Positions 47,001-61,178 of a stretch of DNA of 64,000 nucleotides are shown in pieces; the stretch's first letter is position 1, and the number at the start of each line of letters is the position of its first letter. The notes under the pieces are model-generated. The model was not told where the DNA came from and ran no database searches. It saw nothing but the letters and a program-made list of their open reading frames with translations. The translations under genes were made by a program, and so were the position numbers. This DNA is from Malurus cyaneus samueli (Eukaryota > Chordata > Aves > Passeriformes > Maluridae). The stretch covers positions 42,688,844 to 42,752,843 of the forward strand of contig CM019216.1 of the NCBI GenBank assembly GCA_009741485.1, given 5' to 3'.

Positions 47001-50000
47001 GGATTCATGGGCAAATGGCACTGAGGGTCTCTTTGCAAGTTCACTTGATAGAGTTTTTTGAGGCCAGATGAAGTTTGGGAAATCTTGTCTTTATCTCTTC
47101 CCACCTTCATAGAAAAAGAACTATTAACCAGAATTTTTAACTAAGATTGGGCATAATAAAAACAGTATCATTTATATATGAACTAGTAATATATTATTCT
47201 CTTACATAAATACCAGGACTGTTTCAAAGTCAAATTTTCCTTGAACAGATCTACTATAAATGTTGGTTTAGGACAGAACAAGGGATAAACAAAACATTTG
47301 TTTAGCTAATTCTTTTTTTTTTCTTCCTAATTAAATCTTTTCCTCTCTGCTTTTGTTGATATCAGCTATACTATAGGCATAAGGGGATATGCCTGGACTA
47401 AAAAGTCTTCATGCTGCAGGAAGGTTTTTTCCCCATTTGTATTAATATGTGCTAATTGCACCCAGTAGAGAGAACCACACAAAAGCAGCTGAGAACAGAA
47501 GTAAGCTTATTGCCTTTAGAATACTGAAGAAATAAAAAAGGATTGTTTCTGAATTACTTTTTTTAAAAAGTAATGTATTTGATTTTAGAGTTCTCCTAAA
47601 AGACAATGACGAAATGTAGGCCAGAGATCATGTCAGGGGGATCATTTGCAGTGATGGAATATATAAAGGAACAGGATCCTTCATAGATGTGACATTGTCT
47701 TTAAGCATTTGAGAACCAGAATTTGGAGAATTATGGAAAACTAGAGTGGTACTAGACCAATTTGTAGCAGACCTTTTTATTACGGTTTCCTTTGGCTTTG
47801 GATGAGTTTTTTCCTTTCTTTTGGAGAAGAGCAACTGGAGGAGATTCAACAGGGCATCCATACAAAGATGCCTGAACTTTCTCAGAGTACTTCTGGAAAT
47901 CTTCCACTTCAACCTCTTGATCCGACCTGTTTTTCAGAGAGGAGATGACAAGAGCAGCTTTTTTTATCCAAGTGTTGGAACTGTCTTCATAAAAATCTCA
48001 GAATTGTACACTTATAGTTTAAATTATGTTTGAATTGGCCATTTTTCATTTTTGGATCATCGAAAAAAGTACAGATTGATCAATCAATGTATGGGTAATG
48101 TGGAGAGCCTGTACTACCTGTGCTTGTTGTATACATGCTGGCGTAAAAAGAAAGTATCAATCTGCAGCATCAAGTCCAACTTTAAAATCTATGAGAGAAC
48201 ATTTAATAAAGCAATAAAGATCAACACATTCTGACCATTTTCCTATGATCAAACTCCTAACTTCCCCAGCTTCTGTAAGATGCCTAACATGATTTTTTTT
48301 CAAAGGCAGAGCTGAAAATGACATAATATAAATGTAAATTGCAGCTATGCAAATTATTCATTGCACCAGCAGCATTAGCAGGTGCAGTGCTGAAAGCTTG
48401 TTTCATCAAGTTCTTCCCACCTTAACAATATCTTAACCTAGCAGATCTGTGCCAACAGATTCCACGGCAAATAAGGTAAGAATCTTATTTACACATACTG
48501 TCTAGCCTCACAAAATGAGGCAGGAATTTTTATTGTGACAAGAAGTCACTTCTCATGAGCTACTATTCAAGCTGTCAGGCAGGGGCAGTGACTGCCTGTT
48601 AATGTGTTTGGGAGGATGTTACTCACCTAGTGAAGTAGGCGTTGCTTATGCAGCCAGTGAAGTTGGCTTGCTGCGTTCTGAGGGGAGAGCCACCAAAATA
48701 AAACTTGTTGATGCTGTCTGGGCTTTTCCCTGCTCTGTCCTTTGCTGGGTTCTTCTTGCTCTGTTTCTTGTCATCGACAGTCAGCTCATATCTACAAAGG
48801 CAAAGCATCCATTTTCCAGGCTAGCTTTGGACATGTCAGTGCCAGTGATTATACAACACATTACATGCACCCCAAATTTTCCACTCAGGGCATACATCAC
48901 TGAATGGCAATGCTCAATGGCACGAGAGGAACTTTTGGCTTTCAGCTGAGCAACAAGTAGCAGTGCAAGAAACTATTGGCTAAGTTGTGTACAGAGGTTT
49001 AATATTACCTTGCAGTTACTTGTGAAGTCCAAAACTGTACAGTGAAGAAACATAAACTAAGGGATTACTGATGAAGGGATGAAGACACCATTTGGGTAAA
49101 ATAAGATCCACACACATGCTAATCTTTCTTGTTTATGCCCCTATCCCTTTTTCCTTCTCTTTCATCACAGTGTATTGGTGTTTGAGCTTATACAATGTTT
49201 TTTACCTAATCTGATTTTGCAACCCATTAATTGCTGCAGAAGTCAGGAAGGATTCTTTTGCTTTAATAAGAAACTGAGTATACTAAAGCATCAGACATTG
49301 ATTTTGTTTGGTCAGCTCAGGAAAACATGACAGTCCTCAAGGTAATTTCAAGGCACCTTTTCACACTTTCAGCTTTTCAACCTATGATTCTTGGATGTCT
49401 GAAATCATAGGTACAAACCTTGATTTCCATTAGGAAAGTAGGAATGACCTATTTGTATCTCATAGGCAAGATTCTCTTTAAGAATTTGCTTTGATTATGT
49501 GATCTTCTAAAAAAAAATTAAGCATAGGAAACAATAGTAGAACATACCAATAAACCAATAAAGCTTTCAAGTTTTTCAAGGAGCGCAGAGAAAGGCTTAT
49601 TCCCTACTGCTGTATTTAGTATTACACTTGTGGCTGGCTGCCAGTGCTAAAAATATTTTTAACATGTTCCACCGTGTATATCCCAAATGAATGCTTTATA
49701 TGAAGATGCCTCAATTACTTTAGGGTCAGCTGGGAATTGTTTTAACAAATTAGAAGAATCAATCTTGCTGAAAAATGAATCTCATGCTAGCCTTACATGT
49801 TATTAAACTGTTTTCTTACCTGAGGACAAAAAAAGACTAAGCTTTCAGAAAAACGATTATTTTTGTTTTATTAAAAATTCCCGTAATGTTGTTTTATTAA
49901 AAATTCCAGCTGACCAGTTTTCAGTAACACTTAAAAATCAGTCACTTAAAAAAGCCCCACTCAAGTGTCACTTTGAAAGTGAGTGTTAAATGATAATGTG

Positions 50001-53000
50001 CTTTACAAGAAATATTTATGTTGTAAAGGTAGGGAATAAAAGATGCAGGACAGCTTTACCTTTCTGGGGTGACAGAAGTAATGATGAAATGGGTTTTTCC
50101 ATCATTGTAATTTCGATCTGGTGACTGAATTTTGGTTCCACTTGCATTTAAAACAACAGCACCTCTCTCCATAGAGATGGATAATACATCTGACTGAAAT
50201 ACAGACAAAAACATCTTCATAAGCAAGTATTACACTGAGAAATTAACAGTTCTGTGCATTTTCCTGCTGTATTTATTTTCCTTCTGGCTGTTTTCCACAT
50301 TTGTGCCTTATTTGCAAAAATATATACTCTGAGAAGCAAAACAAGAGGTGATATCAGTAGAATTTATAGTCTTGCCATTTTTAAAGCCTGGATTCTGCTG
50401 CTGATTATTTCTTGTGTATCTGTCATATAAGCTCCTTTCATGTAGCACAAAAATATGATGTTTACATTTTATCTATGTTTCTGGTACCCTGGTACTGTAC
50501 TGAGCAGCTGTTACTGCAAGATTCCTGCTGTCATTAACACCAAGACTTTTTTTTTCATTTTCTGATTCCCTCTGATCGGACCTGTTCAATCACTCAAAAT
50601 TATCTCAGAGATAAGATGTGCTATCTGGGTCAGGCATACGGGATCACTGTGCCACTAGCAGGAATACTCTCAGTTCCATTAGAGCAAGCACTGCCACTGT
50701 GCACTGGTAGGAATCATTCTGTCTCATTCTGCCAAGTGCTAAATAGCTGAACTTCGTTAGTTAAGTAGGGCACTTGGCACCTCACAGGATTAGAGCTTTT
50801 GAGTTAAAACCTGAAGTGGTGTATGTGAGGCCTCATTTATGCAAACGGTGTGGGGAACTGACACGGTTACTGATTTCAATTTAAGGTAATACTCCAGGCT
50901 GCAACACGTGAAAGTTTAGAAGTGGTTATCGGTGTCACACAGCCTTCTCTGCTGCAGTGCTGATGATATTCTGCAAGCATAGCAGAACAGACATTTGGGG
51001 GTGGTTGCAAATGTTCTGTCATCTGAGCTCATGCTCACTGCAGATGTCAGTCTGAGCCTACAGGATCTTTGGATCGCTTTGTCTCACACAACATCTCACA
51101 CAACATTTTGTGAGTGCAAGTCCATATTTCTGCCCGTGTCACACTTCTGAGGGGGTATTTAGATCAGCCTGGCTTCCCATAGCTACAAGAAGCCATACTC
51201 AACTGCAGCTTTTCCCAGTCACACATGGAGGTCTGAGTGCTATCTGAGATTACAGGCAGCTTTCTGACTGATTTCTGTCACTTCAGAAATGTTCAAAATA
51301 TCATGCCACTAATTCAAATAAACTTAGCTTCTTGGTGATCGTCTTGATGGCAAATGTCAGGTCCTGGATATTATTTGTACTTTGGTAGCACCTGCAGGTC
51401 CGAATAGGGATTGCAGTGCTGCTGAGCACAGCAAGATGCTCTGTGCATTTCTGCCCTAAGGACTTCACCGGGCTCAAATGGATGCATGTAAATTCTAGGC
51501 ATATGATGCAGTTCTCAGCATCAAAATAATGTCTAAGCATTGCTGGTTTTCATCTGTAGATCAAATACAATCTGTAAAAATGAGGTCACCAGTGAATGCT
51601 TCTATATTGCATACTACTTTCTCTATCATGAAACCATAAAGTGAGAAATTGTATTATTCCCCTAGTATTCTCCTGGGGAAAAAAATGCAAAGATAAAATA
51701 AAACAAACTGTAAAAAAAGATACTCACTCCTTCAGAATAATAAAACAACAGCCCACTGGGCTGCAATGTCCTGAAATTAAAGCCTCCTTCGAATTCAGTA
51801 AAAAGGGACACTTTTTGGCTTGATGCAATGAAGCTCTCTCCATTGAAATATGCATTGCGGGACATCTGTGTATTAAATGAAACAAAATGACACGTAAACC
51901 TCAGAAAACATTCCAATAATACAATGAATGAGGCTATTTATTGTCTTTTTTCTTTTTTCTTTTTTTAAGTTGCAGCTAATTCAGTGCTAAAAAACCTTCC
52001 TGCATATCTTAACCTACTTTACATAGGCTTTCCCTCACATCATGGGAATATCTTGAGAAAGTGTAGTAATTTTAGACAGCGCAAGTCAAATTCTCAGGTT
52101 CCTGGGATCTTGGCCTCATCCTAAATCTGATGATGTTAGTGAGAATGAAAAGTGGAAGCAGAGAAGCTCCCAACACCCCTGATTGAACTGTGTGGCACTG
52201 AGTCACAGTTCCAACATATGATCCATGACTTTGTGTGCTGTGCTGGGTACCAGGGTAGGGTGGAGGGTGTTGGATGTGGTGGTCTACAACCCTTTGAATC
52301 TCAGGAGCCAAATTAGGTCCAAGTCAGGACAAATTGCAGATGGCCTCCTTGTTGACAAAGGATGAGATTGTGTGATGAGTTCCACAAGTGCTCCTTCTTC
52401 ACAGGTTTGCAGAATGGCTTTTGATAGGCATGGCTGCAGGATGAAGACCCCAAACACTGGATTCTCCATCCTTGCATTGTAATAGACAAATGATGAATGA
52501 TGGAAGGAACCAGAAGCTAAATGGCACTTTCCTCAGTGCTAATGCTGCTGCAGTGGGTTTGTGAGTCACAGAGGAAGAGCTGGCGTAAGGGGTGAACTCA
52601 TTTGAATATTTTGCTGTCTTTTCCATTTTACACATCGGTACTAGAATGCATGTAAGAATGGCTCCCCTTGTATTTTGAGAAAGAGCAAATTACATTGGAA
52701 TATTTACTTTCAGAATACAGCACAAAATTTATTTCAGATCCAGTTTTCACACTGCAGTTTCAAAAATGAGGAGAATTTTAAGTGAAAGACCTTGAGCTAT
52801 AATTCAGAGTGAAAACTGGGTATTATGTCAGGATACTTAACAGACACACACCAACCCCCTCCATGTCTGTCAGTGAATGAGTACGTGGTCATTTCCTTGG
52901 TGGAAGACTGCCTTTCCATTGTTTGGAAATGTCTTTCCAAACGCCATCTTTCCAATGTTTGGAAGCTCAAGCTCCCAGCTCTATCCATTGTCAAAATTTT

Positions 53001-55630
53001 GCTGTTATGTCACAAATGGTGTTGTGCTTACCAGTGAATCCTCTGGGCATCCATAGCTGATTCCAAGGGTTCCTGGTTCTTCCAACAAGTTGAAGTCCTT
53101 CTTTTGGAACTGGAAACCCTTCATACAACCTTTGAAGCCGATACTTCCTGCCAGATGTGAACTAATGCTGTTGGAAAACAATGCCAAACAAACTGCAATT
53201 AGATAGCCATTGCCTTTCTGAAAAAGCTTTTGTTGCCAAGATATTCTAAAAGGCCTCGAAGAACTTCAGTCATTTGTCTCATTAGTGCCCAATTCTTGCA
53301 TTTTTATATAAAAAAACTAATGAACCCTGTTCTGTGTTTTGAAAAGTCCAGATACACAAGTTGTGGTAAAAATTATGTATTTATGACTACTTACAGTGAA
53401 AATAAATGGATTTTTATCTTTAGCTTAGAAGAAAAGTTCTGATTTAGGTTTCCTGTCTTGCTTTTCCTAGCAAGCCCCATTCTTGCCTTTGCAAGCAAAT
53501 GGATCTCTCTTAATAAAAATACTAACAGAGGTCAGGGAAGTAAGAGCAAATTCTACTTGCTGATGTGTGGGTTTGCATAATTTTAAATGAGAGCAGTGAG
53601 TGGGCTTCCAGGATCCTTTTACTGTCAGATTTGAGGTAGAGGGAACAGCAGTGCATCCCTGCTCCTACTCATTACTCTGAGTTTATCAATTCTGTACCTT
53701 ACCAAGATACCACAACATTACAACACAGGGTGAATATAATTGAATTTATCCTCACAATTCGCAAGGTGCATGAAGAAGTAATTTGCGTAAAATCACAGAG
53801 AGTCTGTGACAAAGGCAAGGAAATTGTATGGGAGCTACTGAGTGCCATTCCAGGAGATAAATAGGGACCAAATACACTGAAGGAGTGAATGTGAAATCCA
53901 GAGTTTTGACCTGGCTACATGGAAACAGTCTTTATTCTTTAAACATTAACAGTGATGAACCTTAACAGTGGGATTCTCTTCACCTCATGTGATTTGACAC
54001 TGTTGACATCTGCCACCCGCACTAGCTGTCTATGAGTTCTCTCACTGTAAGGCAGATGTTGGAAATGTGGCAGATGAATCAAGATCTGGAAATGCTTATT
54101 TTTCTGCATTGGCAATACCAGGGCATGAGGTGAAGTAGTGCAGATGTACATGTACATGTCTGAAATACAGTGAGAGAAGGAGTGCTGCTGGGGCTTAATT
54201 TGCTCCTCAGTTAAATCAGCAGGCAAAACCAACAGGAAGGCTCCTGCCACCCTTACTGGGATTTGGACCAAAGTGTGGGGTATCAGCCTTTGACCATGAG
54301 GCTGGCTGGATGCCACAAGTATGACTTTCTGTTAAATGCCACAACATTTTTCTATCAACAGGCTATAGAAGAAAAGCTTTCACCTAAAGAAAGGCTTCTG
54401 AATTAATTTCTTGACTTATTTATGAGTTAAGTTCCCAGTGCTCCTGCTACCCTTAGCTTTCTGCTTTATGCAGTGACTGAGGTGGGAGAAAGATAACATA
54501 GTGGTACTTCCAGAATAATTTATTTGGTGCAAAAATGCATTTGAAGTGAGTGAAAATACACTGCTTTAGAAGAATATTAAGCTACTCTAAGACTAGAGCT
54601 AGTTCCGCCCCCGCCCTGGTTGCTGCCCTGGAAAGTTAATTAAATGTGAGTCTGTGTGCAAGGAGGAAGCATCAATACCAGTAGTAGTAGTAGTAGAGAG
54701 TAGTACATCATCAGTAGAATATTAACTTCTGCTCCAGAAAATGGAACAGTGTTACCACATTTGGTCCATACTTTTTTGCTGTCTGTTCTTTTCGTGAGAA
54801 TGAAAGCTGAGTACAAAATGACAGACAAAGTTGCAGCTCTGCTTAAATAATTTCTTTATATTTTTTCAACATTATAATTGGTAATATTTTTACAATGCCT
54901 ATGGTCTTTTTTCTTCTGATAAAACTTGTTAATTGAGATGTTATTTTTCATGCTTTGACAGTACCTTCCAGGTGTTTTTCAGAATAACCACAATCTGCTC
55001 AGAAAACTGCAGGCATAGTTCAAGTGATTCATCCTTTATCCTACATTTGTGAACAAGTCTCATCTGCCACTGAGTTGCTCAATTGCCTAGATTTCTAGGT
55101 CCTTCTGGGCTTTTTCAGAGTTCTTTAGGCTTGATTAATGAAAGTAATTTTCACCATCCTTCTGTACTTCCTTTTTAGATCATTAATGTATTTAATACCA
55201 GCCCTGAGAGAGATCTTTTGAGCATGTGCTGTAGAGTTTTTATACTGTGAAAATTGAAAAGTTACTACTATGTCCTATTTTCTCTTTCCCAGCTGCTTAC
55301 GAACCCACTGCAGTCTTTTCTCTCTCCACTCCACTAGCTTTTTTAATAGCCCCTTATGACAGACCTTTGTAAAAGAACTCTTTGAAAGGACAGATAAATT
55401 ATACACTCTGGTTCTCTCTTGTCCACCACTCTGCTTGCATATTCAAATAATTACATCGGATTGAAAGGCATCGTTTTTCTTTACATGAAATTTGTCCCTA
55501 TCTTAAAACTTAAGTATTTTGTATCTCATATGTTATTTACCAATTCAGTTTCTTCTGACAACAAAATAAAGAATAAAATTTCAGGAGATTTACCACTAAA
55601 TCCTAGAAACTATTGCACAACATCAACATT

Positions 55631-55666
<36 letters not shown>

Positions 55667-58600
55667 TTGAAGGTATTCCCGTTAGCAGTTGTGACACAAG
55701 GAACAGCAGCTGGAGCCTTTCTGAAGATCCTGGCCTTGCTGTCTGACCCTGGGAATGAATGCTGCCTATCAGAAGAGTGTACTCTTCTTCAAGAAGCCAG
55801 TTTGGTCTCAGAGCATGACCCTGGCATCCAGCAGATTCCTATGGCAGGAAATGAAGGTTTCTGTACAGTCTACTGAGATTAAATTTGGTTTCTGTCAAAT
55901 GGCACAATGGGAAAATTAGACTTTTTCCTTTTCTTCTCACGCCTACACAGAGTCAGCTGACTTGGATCCAAAGAACCTAAGATGAATCAGAACTGAAATG
56001 CTTAGTGGGACAAAGATCAACTTTAGGTTTGAAAATGTGGTTGGTAGAGGGTCATGGTCACTTTTTGCAGAGCAAGCAGCAATAGCAATTTTATACATGT
56101 AACATGTAACGTGTTCTTTGAAAATGCTTTTCGTTTTAGGAACACAACCGTTTCTGTCACTATTATTAAAACTGGACCTGTTTCAGTAGAATGTAACCGT
56201 GCTGGATTAAGCCTAATCTTCAGTACTTCAGAGCTCTGAGAGGCATTGAGAAGAGTGTCTGAGGGGTTATTTTATGTAAGGGTGATGCCAAAGAAATTGT
56301 TTTATTGTTAACCCTTAAGGACAGGCCATACAACTTAACTTTAATGTGTAATTACTTGAAAATAACAATCAAATCCCATTTGTAAACCAACCTGGAGTGC
56401 AAGATCTCAGCAGGTGCTCCTCCAATATAAATATCTGTGAATGGCATTGCTGTTCTTTCATTGTCTACACTTTTTATATGTCTTCTGTCTACTACCAAGA
56501 TCATCTTCTTAGAGTTGTGATATATAATAGAAATCTGAAAAGAAAAGCATGTGCTTTAAAACGTCATCTTTTGTAAGCTGTTATGGTGATCTTGAAAAAC
56601 TGATTACATCTTTACATCTTTTTGTTTGAAAAGTTCCTCCCATTTATCAGAGAAGCGTTTTTGTAAATTGGGAGAGGCTGGCAATGATTATTTGTAGGAA
56701 GTTTATTTTGGTGTCACTATTTTTTTGATGATTGAATCCTCAGGACATTTCAATTATGAATAAACCAAATGAAAGTGCACATGTCAAATTCTGCACTGTG
56801 GCAAACAGATAAGCTCCATAGACTTCAGAATGCTTTCCTGATTTACCCAAGAAGCTGGGGCATACTTCTTAAAAAAATTATTTCATTGTCAAAGCATAAA
56901 AAGCTTAATTGTTCTCTGCTTAAATGTGAACAGTGCTATAGCTGTAGTTTACATCAGGTAAAAGGGAGAAGAAGAAACTCACTAAGAGGGCTTTGCTACT
57001 GTCACAGTCACATTTGCTTAAAGCAAATTCCCCAAAACCAAATATGACTAGATGTTTGACATCTGCCAAAGTCCCTAAAATACTGTGCTTATATGGAAGG
57101 TTGCTACCAAGTCAACTCTTTTCTAATGACCATAGGGGGAAGTGCCATAATTCTTGTAATGCAATGCATACCAGCTAAGGTGGTCAAGTTAACATAATGA
57201 CATAGTTTTAGTTGAAGAAGTTTTTATGTTTGGTGTAGAGAGTTGTCTTTGATATAATTTAATTTCGAATTAATGAAACTTTCTCCCATGTGAACGGTCC
57301 TGTTCTTGGCTAGCAATACACAGAATCTGTCTACAAGCACTGATTTATGAGGAGGCAGGGAGAGCCTTCCCTTTCCACTGCTTGGTAGTGGTAGGACTCA
57401 CATCATCTCTACTCTTTCACCTGTTCTACCATTTCACCACCTGCACCCTCATCCTTTTGCTCATTCCATGGATGTTGGAGCAATTATGGCATCTTGGAGC
57501 TTCTGGGATAATTGGTCAAATGGCTGAGATAGTAACCACATCTGTACCTCATGAAATTTAGCATCGTTAATCTGAGCCTTCTTCATGGAGTCCTCGAGAA
57601 GCACGGGGCCGTTGCTGAAGCCAAAGTCATAGCGGAGGTACAAGAAACCATTGTGCATCTCTAGGCTGAAGAACATGCTCTGTGTAAGGGAAAACAGCAA
57701 AGGATTATGTGGCATCAATTAAAAAAAACTAATAAACATTGGTATGAGATTGACATTGTGAAAAGCTGGGAACTATATTTTTATTTGCAAAACTATAACA
57801 CAGTTTCTATCTTTTTATATTTATAATACATGTGTATATATGCATATGCACACATGATCGTTTAACAAGTGGTGCTTATTGGAAGGCTTGGTGGACTGTT
57901 TCCTTATAGAAATAGTATTTGGTAGCCCAGTAATGTTACTACTCTTTACCAGCAAGATATTCCTGATGCAAACATGTCTATTCACTGTTAAAATAATACC
58001 ACATGACCTAAACGAAAATACGTTATACTAGTGAAAGCAATGTTGTGCTAAAATGGCTGCATCTGCATTAGTAGCTTCTATCATGATATCTAATCACGCA
58101 GGATTTTGTCTTTTCACAGCCCTGATCAGCACTGGTGTATTCACTGAAAGGTGAGCAATAGCTAAAATGTATTTACCATGTATTTGGTTTCTAGAATTCC
58201 TGACTGTTCTTACTTTATAATTCAACTTCTGGTCTGTGGCTGGGTGACCTAAACTTTATTAACAAAGCTGTACTTCAGAATATCTTTAGGGGGTGCTTGA
58301 AATGAAGATCTGCACCCTAGAATTAGTCTTGTTTCAAAACTGAACATAAAGAAACAGAAAGAACAGTTTACAGCAAACGTGCATCTGAGTTTCTTTCAAT
58401 GCTAATGTTTGTTTCCTCTCTTAGTTTTCATGCTGTTGTTTCCATGCCTAATGAAATCATCATGGGAATGATAATTCTCAAAACACTACTGCAGGCCAAG
58501 GACTGCTGTTTTTGACATAAATGAGCCCACCTTCAGAAGTCATTACTTAAAGCAGTAACAGTAAGTTTTAATTTGGCACTTTTAAAAGAAACTGCAGCTT

Positions 58601-60574
58601 GGGTTTGTTCTGAACATCTTAAACTTGACAATGAAACAAGGATTTCATTGAGAATATTTATGATCTGTCTTTGCAGAGCTGAATAATGGACCAGCTTACA
58701 CAGGTTTTCTAAAAGTGACTGCGAGTTGCCCACAGTTGATTGCAGTTCCCACTGACAATCACAAAGTACATACACCTCCAAGAAACTTTTAGGTGCTTTC
58801 ACTTGGAAGAAAAATCAGTGCTCTGCAATAGAGGCTCTTAAACTTCTAACAGTAGCTGCTTAGTCAAAACCTTCTAAGAATGAAAGTTATTTGTAACACG
58901 CTATGCTGCAGAGCAAATTGCTTCCCACAGCTCTCCTCTGGAAACTACTCTAAAAACACTGAAGAGTAGCTCGCTCTTCTAATGAAAGTGGATTTTTTTC
59001 TTCTAAATGCTTAAAGCAGTGTTACATGTAGGTGTCTAGGCAAGTCTGTGGACTGCATCTACATAGAAAAATGTTTTTTTGTGCCTTTACTAGGTTGCAA
59101 TCCACATAGAACTTGGGAGCTTGATGCCAAGCTGGAAATGCCCAAAGATTAAAAAAAAAATCAGAGTTTGTCTTCAGAGAATATTTTCACACCGAGTCTA
59201 TTTTCTTCAAACTCTTACAGAGATTGCATCACTCTAACACTTCAGAAAAGCTCCTGACATTTGGATCAAGCCTTTTTATTTGGACTGCTTTCTATTTCCA
59301 GTAACTTAAATATTTAACTTTAGTACACCCTGAGGCACAGTTATAAGGTAGCAGCTACCACAAAGTGGCTGCTTTTTAGGAGCTGCTTCACAGAAATTCC
59401 CTATAGCTTTGATTGTGCATTCACATTTAAATAAAGGTACAACTACTGGGCTTAACTAGAGTCTCTCAAAGTATCCTCACAAGGATATGACCAGTTTGGA
59501 GTACTGACTTTCTTTGAATAAAAACAACTCACAGCCTCAGCTTCCTAGGCCTTTGCAGAGCAAGTTCCAGTTCCCTCCTATAGTATACATGCACCAGACA
59601 AACACAAAATATTTCCTTTTCCAGAAGCTAAATGTGAGGACACAAGCATTTTGGATTTTCTGTGATATTCTAATTACTGGGGAACTTGCAGTCCTAATGG
59701 ATAAAGGGTACCAGCAGGACTCAGTACTCACCCCATTAATCATCAGCAGGATCAGTCCGTTGTCTGTAGGTGTTCGAACTTCAATATCAAATCGAGTCAC
59801 CTGGCTGAATTTTCCCCTTCTCTCAATGTTTCTTGCCAAGGCATAGCCAGAGCCATCAAAGAAATAGCTCACAGCCCGGCTTGGAGTGAAAGCCAACTTA
59901 TCTCTATGAAAAAAACAAGCAGGGAAGGATTAGTTGGCACCTGCTGATTTTAATTTAGGGGAACTTAAAGGCCTTTACATACTTTATTGAAATAATTGTT
60001 CTGAACTTCTGCTTCTGCCTGGAAATGGTGAGACTGGTGACTTTCTTTTAATTTTTTTCTGGGACATTTTTCCTGAAAAATAATGTGTAGCTGTGAAGGT
60101 GGCATCTAGCTGCTTCATCTTTACATCATGCTTTTATCCTGTGCTATGTGTAGAGGACAGGAAAATTCTTTGCTCATCCCTGTAAAGTGACAGGTTCACA
60201 GCACTTCCTCATTACAAGGTTAGATAAATATTTCTATTAAGAGCTTGCCCAATTTGTGCAGAAATCCATTTGAATTCTCCAAGAACTTTATCTGAGCATG
60301 AGCTCTGGTGGGGATCCCAGGAGCAGCTTGTGTGCTCTGTTCTGGGGAGCAGCAGCTTGTACTCCCTGTGGGAATGGTGTGGGAAGCTCATTTGCTCTGT
60401 CCCAACACTTCCTGCATTTCTTCCCAGTGCAAGCTGCAAATTACTCTCCTGCTCTTTCCAGAGAGAAGTTCTGCTGCTGATGCCTGTTGGGTGAGCAAAA
60501 TGCCTGCTGTGTCTGTGCTAAATGAATGCTGCAGTTGATGTTCACTTCTACTGTAGGAGCTGCATTTCTTTCTA

Positions 60575-60636
<62 letters not shown>

Positions 60637-60644
60637 ATTTATTC

Positions 60645-60675
<31 letters not shown>

Positions 60676-60769
60676 ACTATCTATCTATCTATCTATCTAT
60701 ATCTATCTTATCTATCATCTATATCTATCATATATCTATCTATCTATTATCTATCTATATCTATCTATC

Positions 60770-60810
<41 letters not shown>

Positions 60811-60913
60811 ATCTATCTATCTATCATCTATCTATCTATCTATCTATCTATCTATAATCTATCTATCTATCTATCTCTATCTATCTATCTCTATCTATCT
60901 ATATCTATCATCT

Positions 60914-61001
<88 letters not shown>

Positions 61002-61127
61002 ATCTATCTATTCTATCTATCTATAATCTATTATCTATATCTATCTAATCTATCTATCTATCTATCTATCTATCTATATCTATCTATCTATCATCTATCT
61101 ATTCTATCTATCTATATCTATCTATTC

Positions 61128-61178
<51 letters not shown>

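Noticed and set aside
60522..61026. Open frames on the plus strand made of Ser-Ile-Tyr-Leu repeats
   Set aside because: They are direct translations of the TCTA microsatellite and have no start context, splice support or other sequence.
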